Shown here one piece after another: positions 34,082 through 40,742 of a stretch of 64,000 bases of DNA. The DNA is taken from NCBI GenBank assembly GCA_005882315.1, contig VBAR01000001.1, forward strand, positions 2,119,736-2,183,735, read 5' to 3'. Position numbers and translations under genes: made by a program. The notes beneath the pieces were generated by a model. That model did not search any database. It had not been told where the DNA came from and saw nothing but the letters and a program-made list of their open reading frames with translations. Source of the stretch: Bacteroidota bacterium (GTDB taxonomy: Bacteria > Bacteroidota > Bacteroidia > Chitinophagales > Chitinophagaceae). Position 1 is the first letter of the stretch, and each line of letters opens with the position of its first letter.

Positions 34082-35056
34082 TTATTTTTTTCCTTCTTCC
34101 ATTACATCTTTAAATCTTGCTTTCAGGTTATCAGGTAAATTATCATAACCTCTTTCTACCGGGAATTGCCTGTCTTTTGGTGGTAAATAATAAACTCTTG
34201 GTTTTGTGCCAAGGTCTTCCATATAGCGATAACCACTCCTGTCTCTTATTAATTCTGTAAAACTTACAGTTTCATCACCATTAGTAACTGCATCTTCATT
34301 TTCATCGCCAAAATAGAATACTCCATTGGGGCAGGCAGATACGCAATCAGGCAACAGACCCTGCCTGGCCATATCGGGACAGAAGTCACATTTTTCAACA
34401 GTGCCTACTTTACTTGGCACACTTGTTTCAGGGGTTCCAACCAAATTTCTTATGTCAAGGTCTTGTTTGGGTTCTTCCCAATTAAATACACGGGTGGAAT
34501 AAGGACATGCTGCCATGCAGAATTTACATCCAATACATCTTTCATTATCTATTAATACCAATCCATCCTGGCGTTTAAATGTTGCGTTAACAGGACAAAC
34601 CTTTACGCAGGGAGGGTTATCGCAATGAAAACAAGTTTTAGGAAACCAATAAGGTGATGACGTCTCATTATCTTTCATCAGCTTTATACTTAACCATTCT
34701 TTTTCTTCCGGTAAATGGTGCATCTTTTGACAGGCACTAACACATTTACGGGCATTTTTGCAACGGGCAAGATCGATCACCATTACAAATTTTCTTCCCG
34801 GGATCCCATTTCTTGCCTCCGCACTTGATACTACACTTGCATGGTGATGATGAGCTTGTATATATGAAGAATCTATTTCCACAATTTGGCCATCAGGTGA
34901 AAGAAGTTTTACTTTTTCACTACTTGCTGCCTGTTCAGCTTTTTTGCTACCGCATGAACAAGCAAGACTGCCACATGCTGTAGCAGCTACAGTTGCTACA
35001 GCAGCAGTTTTTAAAAAGTCACGGCGTGATTTATCGTTTATTTCTTCCTGTTTCAT
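34082..35056 (-). CDS. Tat-exported four-cluster [4Fe-4S] ferredoxin subunit (DmsB/NrfC-like)
   Basis: A 324-residue protein with an N-terminal Tat motif (KSRRDFLKTAAVA) and a hydrophobic stretch leading to LACSCG, a possible lipidation cysteine. Four ferredoxin-type cysteine groups follow: CKNARKCVSAC, CFHCDNPPCVKVCP, CIGCKFCMAACP and CDFCPDMARQGLLPDCVSACP. DmsB/NrfC proteins wire electrons between a quinone subunit and a catalytic or cytochrome subunit. No molybdenum catalytic subunit is present in the operon, so the complex probably links menaquinol to the cytochrome c. A histidine cluster AHHHHAS lies after the signal. Confidence 0.92.
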   Translation of the reverse strand: MKQEEINDKSRRDFLKTAAVATVAATACGSLACSCGSKKAEQAASSEKVKLLSPDGQIVEIDSSYIQAHHHHASVVSSAEARNGIPGRKFVMVIDLARCKNARKCVSACQKMHHLPEEKEWLSIKLMKDNETSSPYWFPKTCFHCDNPPCVKVCPVNATFKRQDGLVLIDNERCIGCKFCMAACPYSTRVFNWEEPKQDLDIRNLVGTPETSVPSKVGTVEKCDFCPDMARQGLLPDCVSACPNGVFYFGDENEDAVTNGDETVSFTELIRDRSGYRYMEDLGTKPRVYYLPPKDRQFPVERGYDNLPDNLKARFKDVMEEGKK

Positions 35057-35077
35057 TGTGCAGTTTTAAATGTTGGT

Positions 35078-35293
35078 TTAAATTTCATTGTCATTCTTGG
35101 AGGGATTCTTCATCCACTGCAGTATTTCTTTATTGTTCACTTTTTGTTTGCTTGCAGCATCAAGAACATCTTTATCAACTTCCACCAGTTTTCCATCTGC
35201 GGTAAGCATTTTTACTTTTTCTTTTTTTGAATTCAGGAGATCTGTAAAGAATGACCTGCGGGATTTGTTATCAGGTTGTTTGTTATTGCCCAT
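35078..35293 (-). CDS. Small protein mimicking the ferredoxin N-terminus (Tat-like motif, no hydrophobic core)
   Basis: A 71-residue hydrophilic protein. Its N-terminus NKSRRSFFTDLL resembles a Tat motif but no hydrophobic h-region follows. Residues 24-45 (EKVKMLTADGKLVEVDKDVL) closely match the segment just after the signal of the downstream ferredoxin (EKVKLLSPDGQIVEIDSSYI). It therefore looks like a duplicate of that region without the membrane-targeting part. It is the first gene of the operon, 21 bp before the ferredoxin gene. Possible roles are an assembly or quality-control factor, or an additional small subunit; neither is shown by the sequence. Confidence 0.65.
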   Translation of the reverse strand: MGNNKQPDNKSRRSFFTDLLNSKKEKVKMLTADGKLVEVDKDVLDAASKQKVNNKEILQWMKNPSKNDNEI

Positions 35294-35397
35294 GATTTAT
35301 CTTTTTTAAGTTAAGATTTTTTCAAAAGGGGTGGAAAACGAGAAGGCTAAAGTATCGGATGTAAAAAGTTGTTTCTATGATTGAATGAGGAAGTTAT

Positions 35398-35433
35398 GTG
35401 ATTTTGGTCACTTTGCTATATGATGTTCAACAA
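35398..35433 (-). promoter_or_regulatory. Tandem Crp/Fnr-type boxes upstream of the ferredoxin-NrfD operon
   Basis: GTGATTTTGGTCAC at 35398-35411 has TGA-N6-TCA geometry and, with flanks, reads TGTGA-N6-TCACT, close to a CRP site. A second, imperfect box (TGA-N6-ACA) is centred exactly 22 bp away at 35426.5. No TAnnTTTG lies at 29.5 bp on the minus strand; the best -7-like sequence is TACTTTAG with its first T at 35354, 50.5 bp from the box centre, a class I-like distance. Confidence 0.5.
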
Positions 35434-35691
35434 AAATCTGCACAGCAAAACAATTCTAGTATATTAAAGATAAATAAAAAGGATACATATAAATAATACC
35501 AAATACCAGATTTGATAATCCTGAGTTACAAACATTGAAGAATTATTTTTTAGTTCAATTACCTGATTATTTCTAACTTTAGCCAAGGATAAGGCTTGAG
35601 ACACGGGTAAAAATTAACCGTACAGATATTTTCTTAAGCGGCATAGCACTTCTGATTACTAGTATATTTTTTGAAATTCTGTCTGCACCTA

Positions 35692-35737
35692 TTTAATTAA
35701 TGTTTAATTAGTGTTGATTAGGCATGTTTAATTATGG
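35692..35737 (+). repeat. 11-bp-spaced TTTAATTA direct repeats
   Basis: TTTAATTAATG, TTTAATTAGTG, a degenerate TTGATTAGGCATG and TTTAATTATGG follow one another with a period of 11, 11 and 13 bp, one helical turn. They lie just upstream of the distal box of the 35885 promoter and may be an additional binding array or just A+T-rich repetition. Confidence 0.4.
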
Positions 35738-35752
35738 ATATTAGACATGTGC

Positions 35753-35819
35753 CTGATTAATATCATGTTTTCTTTTGCTACTTGTCATGGAATTGTCAGG
35801 CTTGGTACAGATATTTTTG
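35753..35819 (+). promoter_or_regulatory. Promoter of the CX4CH/beta-barrel operon with tandem Crp/Fnr-type boxes
   Basis: Distal box CTGATTAATATCAT (35753-35766), proximal imperfect box TTGCTACTTGTCAT (35775-35788), centres 22 bp apart, and TATTTTTG at 35812-35819, 30.5 bp from the proximal centre. The distal box with its flank GCCTGATTAATATCAT matches 14 of 16 bases of the distal box of the nos promoter. Predicted start near 35824, about 60 nt before the ATG at 35885. Confidence 0.6.
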
Positions 35820-35884
35820 AGTGTTGTATTAGTTACTAATTATTCTTTCAATATAATCTTTATTCAATCAGCAAAATTAGCTTT

Positions 35885-37081
35885 ATGAAAAAAGTCTCAA
35901 TTATCAAGGCTGTTACCATCTTCATTGGTGTTCTAATGCTCACCCATTCATTATTTAAATGTACCAAAGTGGGTGATAATATTCAGCACCTGGATCGTTC
36001 TTACCCGAGCATCCCCGACTCCACTATTTATGCAGCATTCAACGATAATTACACCATTCCATCGGCTGATGTAACACCAGCAACCAATGATGTAATAAAA
36101 ATGAGGGGTGTTCAGACTATTGTGCATGAGTACTGTGGCACATCAAATTGCCATGGTGGTCCGATCAGTCCAAAATTTAATTCCTATGCTGATGTTATGA
36201 AATATGTAGTTGCTGGTAATCCATCCGGAAGCAAATTATGGGAAATGATCACTACAAATGATTTTAACAGAGCCATGCCCCCGGTAAACAGTAATCACGA
36301 ATTAAATACAAAGGACAAAGCCATTATTTATAACTGGATCTATAATGGAGCAAGGGAAAATCCAATCTTGGCTGATTTCAGACCGGCAGCCATTCGCTTA
36401 ATTAATGACGGTTGCGGATCTGCTAATTGCCATAACCAGGGTACTGTGGCTGGCTCATGGGCAGAAAAAGGTATTTTAGGTACTAGATATTCTATCGTTA
36501 CTACAGATACAGCCTCTTTTTATATCTATGATGCAGCAACGGGTGCACAGAGCCGTTATTGCCAGTTTATAAATCAAACCAAGCTCAACACCATATGGAA
36601 TGATTATAAAGACAGCGTAAAAACATATTATAGCGATACCATAGGTAAAGCCTCATTCCGGATTCTAAAAACTTTTACTACTCCATGGACCACCGCTTCA
36701 CGAAGAGGTCCTTTAGGCAGCTATGATGATGTTCTTATGGATATATATATTCCCAAAAATATACGGAGTAACTCTTCAGTAGTATATACAAGTCCCGGGG
36801 GAGTGCAGTATTATTCCAAATCAGATCCCCTCAACAGCAACGATTGTTTTATCAGGAGAATTGACTCAACACTTTTGTTTCTCAATCCTCAGACAGGAAC
36901 TGTTAACAGTGTCAACGGATCAATGGCTTACCAGGACGGAGGCTTGAAGCCATCCGAGATCGCATTGATCAAAGCATGGTATTTCGCAGATCCTAATATT
37001 CCCGATGTATGGAAATATGGTAAAACCAATACCGGTATTTTCAAATATGCCAAATCAGGAAACTTAATTATCAGACGCTAA
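35885..37081 (+). CDS. Exported lipoprotein with two CX4CH heme-like motifs
   Basis: A 398-residue protein. The N-terminal signal ends near HSLFKCTK, a lipobox-like site. Two CX4CH motifs are visible: CGTSNCH (~residue 79), followed by GGPISPKF and later RAMPPVNS, and CGSANCH (~179). CX4CH is a known non-standard heme c attachment motif, and each is followed by a methionine-proline segment, as in diheme or planctomycete-type cytochromes. The C-terminal ~180 residues have no recognised domain. It heads a three-gene group with another CX4CH protein and a beta-barrel. Confidence 0.7.
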   Translation: MKKVSIIKAVTIFIGVLMLTHSLFKCTKVGDNIQHLDRSYPSIPDSTIYAAFNDNYTIPSADVTPATNDVIKMRGVQTIVHEYCGTSNCHGGPISPKFNSYADVMKYVVAGNPSGSKLWEMITTNDFNRAMPPVNSNHELNTKDKAIIYNWIYNGARENPILADFRPAAIRLINDGCGSANCHNQGTVAGSWAEKGILGTRYSIVTTDTASFYIYDAATGAQSRYCQFINQTKLNTIWNDYKDSVKTYYSDTIGKASFRILKTFTTPWTTASRRGPLGSYDDVLMDIYIPKNIRSNSSVVYTSPGGVQYYSKSDPLNSNDCFIRRIDSTLLFLNPQTGTVNSVNGSMAYQDGGLKPSEIALIKAWYFADPNIPDVWKYGKTNTGIFKYAKSGNLIIRR

Positions 37082-37111
37082 TCCTATCAGCTCATTTAAA
37101 AATTTCAGAAT

Positions 37112-37729
37112 ATGAAAAAACGTTTAATCATAGCAGCAATGGCATGTTCAATGATGTTTTACTTGTTGTCATCCTGTTACAAGAATAAAGTAGATATTCA
37201 GCAAATTCCCAGGGTATCATTTCGTGCAGAAGTTATTCCAATCGTTACTGCGGGTGCCTGCGGATGTCATAATAATTGTACTACCGGGCAGGTCAGATTT
37301 TCATGTAAGGATACCATTTATTATGATGCTATTTCCTCCAGAGCATTGTCACATTTTGGTCCATGGGTAAATGGTGGTTCACACCCTGGTGGGGGTAATA
37401 TTGACTTTAATCCAAATGAAAAAGCTATCATCAGAGAATGGGTAGCGCAAGGTCAACCTTTTGATGATGGTGCAGGCTGCACAGTACCAACAGTAGTTAC
37501 TTACACAAAAGACATAGTACCTATTTATAACACTACCTGCAAAGGTGGAGCTTGTCATGGTGGCATTGCTCCTGTTCTGGATTATAACAAACTGGTAAGC
37601 AATCAGGATAAATTAATTGCTATGATGAACAGCGGCGGAGCTACTGGTCACCCCGGAGGGCCTATTAGTTTATCCACTTGCGTTACTAATACATTTATTG
37701 CCTGGATCAACCAGGGTATGCCTAAATAA
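37112..37729 (+). CDS. Exported lipoprotein with CX4CH heme-like motif
   Basis: A 205-residue lipoprotein (signal ending YLLSSC). A first cysteine-rich motif reads AGACGCHNNC, a degenerate heme-like site, and a second, TTCKGGACHGG, is a CX4CH motif followed by the IAPVLDYNKL pattern seen in bacterial cytochrome-c-like domains. The end (FIAWINQGMPK) is the usual closing helix with a methionine. It starts 30 bp after the previous gene and is a smaller relative of it. Confidence 0.7.
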   Translation: MKKRLIIAAMACSMMFYLLSSCYKNKVDIQQIPRVSFRAEVIPIVTAGACGCHNNCTTGQVRFSCKDTIYYDAISSRALSHFGPWVNGGSHPGGGNIDFNPNEKAIIREWVAQGQPFDDGAGCTVPTVVTYTKDIVPIYNTTCKGGACHGGIAPVLDYNKLVSNQDKLIAMMNSGGATGHPGGPISLSTCVTNTFIAWINQGMPK

Positions 37730-37776
37730 ATTTCCCAATGAAAACTTCTTCAATTAATACTACTAAAACAGGATAT

Positions 37777-38703
37777 ATGAAAAAGATAATATTGCTATTG
37801 GTTGCAGGATTGAGTTGCTGGTTTGTAACTATGGCCCAGGATAGTACCGAAACTGTAACCCAGGAAACGGTAAAACCAAAATATGCCCGGGCAACTTTTA
37901 ATGCCACTAAGATCATTAACCTTCAGAGCACTGAGATAGTGCCTAAAGAAGTGCTGCAGTTTATGGTATCTCACCATTTCAGTTATTTATGGAATAAAGA
38001 TCAAACAACAGAGCAAAACCTTGCACAATTTCTCGGCATCAATTCCGGTGTGGCCCGAACTTATTTGTCTTTTGATTATTCGGTTACTGATTATGCAAAC
38101 CTTGGTTTTGCTTTAGCAGGAAGTTCTAAGTACGAAGGTTGGGCCAAATTCAGAATTATTCGTCAGCAAACGGGACCTAAGAATTACCCCGTTACTGCCA
38201 CCTGGTATTCTCTGGCAAATGTGGATTTTGCCCAGACAAAAGGAACCGGTTCTGCATGGGATAAATGGTCTTTTCTTCATCAATTGCTTATTGCAAGGAA
38301 GATGTCAGACAAGATCTCGTTGCAGTTAGTTCCATCGCTGATCTTTTTAAATAAAGTTCCTTATGGTATTAACAACAGCAACTTTGTTTATTCAATCGGC
38401 GCAGCAGGAAAATGGAAAGCCACTCAGAAAATGAATGTGACTATGGAATACACCCGCCAGTTAAACATGTATAAAAATATAATTGACGAAAGCGGTGCTA
38501 TCACACATTACAGCCCTGACCTGTTGTCATTGGGAATTGAGATCAATACCGGTGGTCACCTTTTTCAATTCTTTGTTGGCAATACAATGAATTCTTCCAA
38601 CATTGATCAGTTAGCGAAAAATACAGGATACCTTAAAGATGGCAATCTTGCATTTGGATTTACCATTAACCGGAGTATGAGTCTGAAAAAAGATAAAGAA
38701 TAA
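37777..38703 (+). CDS. Outer-membrane beta-barrel protein (DUF5777-like)
   Basis: A 308-residue protein with a signal peptide (MKKIILLLVAGLSCWFVTMAQ) and amphipathic strands throughout, resembling the DUF5777 barrel family of Bacteroidota: NLQSTEIVPKEVLQFMVSHHF near the start and GGHLFQFFVGNTMNSSNIDQ near the end. I chose the ATG at 37777; an in-frame ATG at 37738 would add 13 residues before the signal peptide. Its position after two putative cytochromes raises the possibility of a redox or transport complex in the outer membrane. The function is unknown. Confidence 0.75.
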   Translation: MKKIILLLVAGLSCWFVTMAQDSTETVTQETVKPKYARATFNATKIINLQSTEIVPKEVLQFMVSHHFSYLWNKDQTTEQNLAQFLGINSGVARTYLSFDYSVTDYANLGFALAGSSKYEGWAKFRIIRQQTGPKNYPVTATWYSLANVDFAQTKGTGSAWDKWSFLHQLLIARKMSDKISLQLVPSLIFLNKVPYGINNSNFVYSIGAAGKWKATQKMNVTMEYTRQLNMYKNIIDESGAITHYSPDLLSLGIEINTGGHLFQFFVGNTMNSSNIDQLAKNTGYLKDGNLAFGFTINRSMSLKKDKE

Positions 38704-38723
38704 GTAAAAGAATATGCTTTTTT

Positions 38724-38765
38724 AAACAAAAGAGGGTGATTAAAAATCAACCTCTTTTGTTTGTT
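38724..38765. terminator. Bidirectional intrinsic terminator
   Basis: AAACAAAAGAGG / CCTCTTTTGTTT forms a perfect 12-bp stem around a 15-nt loop, between the convergent barrel gene and ric gene. T-rich tails on both strands fit termination in both directions. Confidence 0.8.
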
Positions 38766-38791
38766 AGTATACTGAAAGATGAAATGTTCCA

Positions 38792-39553
38792 CTACACTTT
38801 ATTTTTCAAAAGCTCTTTTTCAATTGCTATTGCTTTTGGAAAAAGAATATTACTCTCCAGGTGAATATGCTGAGTAAGATCATTATCCAGCTCACGCAGT
38901 TTTGCAAAACTTACCCTATGACTTACACATGCATTGGTAGGGGCTGTATAATCATTGGTTAGCGTCCTGAACTTACGCAAATGTTTCATTGCAGATTCAT
39001 GCTCTTTATCCATTACCTCTTCCACGGGTTTACGTAATGTACGTACAAGCAGACTTGCATACGATTCTTTGGTAGTGAAGGCATGATAGATCTGTTTAAT
39101 ATAAGGAAAGAGTATCTCTTCTTCCTGCTTCATATGCGGAAATACTTCTTTATATAATTGGTTAAATGAAATTTCCAGTTCAGCGAGGTTGGGATATTTT
39201 TGTATATGCTCTTCTACAAAACCTTTCAACATAGTTTTTATTTCAGGCATGGAATGTTTCATATAACTGTGGTGGACATTGACAATATAATCTGCCAGGA
39301 AATCAACAGGCCATTCATCAAAATTAAGATTGTTGGACACTTGTATATTCCGGGTAGCTTTTTCCAGTTCATCTTTCAGCACATTTACATCAATTCCCTT
39401 CATCATACAAATGTTGTCCAATGACCATTTGGCACCACAGCAATATTCAATATCGTGCCGGCGGAATACTTCAGCAGTACGGTAATCCTGTTTTACAATT
39501 TCCGATACAAAGGAATGTTCACTTATCTTGTTACTGTTTAAAAACATAGTCAA
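38792..39553 (-). CDS. ric: Ric (YtfE/ScdA) iron-sulfur cluster repair di-iron protein, copy 1
   Basis: A 253-residue protein with an N-terminal ScdA-type domain (VKQDYRTAEVFRRHDIEYCCG) and a C-terminal hemerythrin-like domain whose iron-ligating histidines are in VHHSYMKH, HMKQEEEILFP, KEHESAMKHL and HIHLESNILFP. Ric proteins repair Fe-S clusters damaged by NO or peroxide. The gene faces away from the nos operon. A Crp/Fnr-type box lies upstream. An alternative start is the Met at residue 3. Confidence 0.92.
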   Translation of the reverse strand: MTMFLNSNKISEHSFVSEIVKQDYRTAEVFRRHDIEYCCGAKWSLDNICMMKGIDVNVLKDELEKATRNIQVSNNLNFDEWPVDFLADYIVNVHHSYMKHSMPEIKTMLKGFVEEHIQKYPNLAELEISFNQLYKEVFPHMKQEEEILFPYIKQIYHAFTTKESYASLLVRTLRKPVEEVMDKEHESAMKHLRKFRTLTNDYTAPTNACVSHRVSFAKLRELDNDLTQHIHLESNILFPKAIAIEKELLKNKV

Positions 39554-39580
39554 CGGTTGCTGTTTTTATAATATTGGATA

Positions 39581-39624
39581 GAAAATTATATCTATTTAAA
39601 TTCCTCTAGAATGATTTTTATCAT
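39581..39624 (-). promoter_or_regulatory. ric promoter with Crp/Fnr-type box
   Basis: Box ATGATTTTTATCAT at 39611-39624 (TGAT-N4-ATCA, close to the FNR consensus), its centre 29.5 bp from TAATTTTC at 39588-39581 on the minus strand, a -7 element with the last base changed. Predicted start near 39576, ~23 nt before the ATG. Confidence 0.6.
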
Positions 39625-39639
39625 CTTGTCCATGACGTT

Positions 39640-40080
39640 TTAAGCTGTCACCAGGCTTCGTATAAATGCCGGTTTATCATCTTTCAGTAGATCACTGATT
39701 TTGGTTTTATTAAATACTTCTATCATCTCGTTTTTGGTGGCCACTACCTTGTGATGCAGCGGACATGGATTATGTTCATTACATTTTTTAAAACCAATTA
39801 CACAAGTATTAAATAGTTCCTCACCTTCTATCAGCATAACAATTGCCATTACCGGGGTCGACAGGGTATTCTCATTTAAAGCATAGCCACCTGCATGTCC
39901 TTTTGTAGAGTCAATAATGCCTTGTTTGGATAGCCGCTTCATCACCTTACCTAAAAAATGGCGTGGCACATCCAGTTGCGCAGCTATTTCCTGCAACTGG
40001 ATATGTTTTTTTTCTTCTTGCACAGCTGCCATATATAATATGCTACGCAATGCATACCCGAATGATTTTGACAAAACCAT
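39640..40080 (-). CDS. Rrf2-family transcription regulator (NsrR/IscR-like)
   Basis: A 146-residue Rrf2 protein with an N-terminal winged helix (MVLSKSFGYALRSILYMAAV, LDVPRHFLGKVMKRLSKQGII) and the cluster-binding cysteine triad in CVIGFKKCNEHNPC (spacing C-X6-C-X5-C). Such regulators use a [2Fe-2S] or [4Fe-4S] cluster to sense NO or iron-sulfur status. It is divergent from the nos operon and upstream of ric, which suggests NO-responsive control, as for NsrR. Confidence 0.9.
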   Translation of the reverse strand: MVLSKSFGYALRSILYMAAVQEEKKHIQLQEIAAQLDVPRHFLGKVMKRLSKQGIIDSTKGHAGGYALNENTLSTPVMAIVMLIEGEELFNTCVIGFKKCNEHNPCPLHHKVVATKNEMIEVFNKTKISDLLKDDKPAFIRSLVTA

Positions 40081-40096
40081 AATTATTAATAAAGTT

Positions 40097-40192
40097 TAAA
40101 AATATCAGGCCGTTAGTCACTTATGCCTGATAAACATCATTCATTTAAATGATGTATGTCAGTTTAGGGAGAATGCTGCCTGGATATTTTTG
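40097..40192. promoter_or_regulatory. Bidirectional rrf2/nos promoter with tandem Crp/Fnr-type boxes and a palindrome
   Basis: Boxes CTGATAAACATCAT (40127-40140) and ATGATGTATGTCAG (40149-40162) have centres 22 bp apart. On the plus strand TATTTTTG (40185-40192) lies 29.5 bp from the second box; on the minus strand TATTTTTA (40104-40097) lies 29.5 bp from the first box. So the same pair is arranged to serve nos and rrf2. A perfect 8-6-8 palindrome, ACATCATT-CATTTA-AATGATGT (40134-40155), lies between and over the boxes and could be an Rrf2 operator. A further inverted repeat TATCAGGC/GCCTGATA (14-bp spacer) spans 40103-40132. Confidence 0.75.
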
Positions 40193-40245
40193 GTCTTCAA
40201 AAGACAAGCATGTCCTTTAATTTTTTAAATAAAAAATCAACGTCA

Positions 40246-40716
40246 ATGAAAGCTTCGAAAATTTTTATCACTGCGCTGCTTACTTGCAGCACAATTTTAT
40301 TTATTGCCTGCGGTGGTGGTGTGCAAAAAGAAGAACCTGTAGACATTACAAAACTTACTGATGAAAAAGCTGAGACTCATGGAACAGAAGTGAAAGAGTC
40401 CGACATCACTTTGTCTAATCCTTTAAATGCGGAATGGGTTTCAGCCGGTAAAGGGTTTTATGAACTGAAATGCCAGAGCTGTCACCGCCTGACTGAAGAA
40501 AAATTAGTTGGACCAGGCTGGAAGAATGTAACTCAAAGAAGAAAACCTGTTTGGATCATGAATATGATCACCAACGTGGAAATGATGCTGGAAAAAGATG
40601 CAGAAGCGCAAAAACTACTGGAGTTGTGTATGGTTCGTATGCCTAACCAGAATTTAACACAGGAAGAAGCAAGAAAGGTAATTGAGTTTATGCGTAATAA
40701 TGATGGGGAGAAATAA
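40246..40716 (+). CDS. Monoheme cytochrome c lipoprotein of the nos operon
   Basis: A 156-residue protein with a lipoprotein signal (LLTCSTILFIACGGG) and one heme c site C76-Q-S-C79-H80 after GKGFYELK. The distal methionine is probably in MVRMPNQNL. Clade II nos operons typically encode a cytochrome c that donates electrons to NosZ, so this is its likely role. ATG 40246 is used; a start at 40210 would put 12 residues before the signal. Confidence 0.9.
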   Translation: MKASKIFITALLTCSTILFIACGGGVQKEEPVDITKLTDEKAETHGTEVKESDITLSNPLNAEWVSAGKGFYELKCQSCHRLTEEKLVGPGWKNVTQRRKPVWIMNMITNVEMMLEKDAEAQKLLELCMVRMPNQNLTQEEARKVIEFMRNNDGEK

Positions 40717-40742
40717 GAATTTATAATGCTAAATAATAAAAT

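Larger units (their letters stand above)
35294..35884. other. 591-bp divergent intergenic region
   Basis: This gap separates the minus-strand ferredoxin operon from the plus-strand CX4CH operon. It holds a Crp-type box pair at 35398-35433, a set of 11-bp-spaced TTTAATTA repeats at 35692-35737, an imperfect inverted repeat (ATTAGGCA...TGCCTGAT, 35717-35757), and the tandem boxes and -7 element at 35753-35819. No credible ORF was seen. The remaining ~250 bp in the middle are A+T-rich with no feature I can name. Confidence 0.7.

Noticed and set aside
35294-35752. Possible small genes or RNA genes in the first part of the long intergenic region
   Set aside because: No frame with a plausible start and protein-like composition and no convincing hairpin-terminator pair were found.
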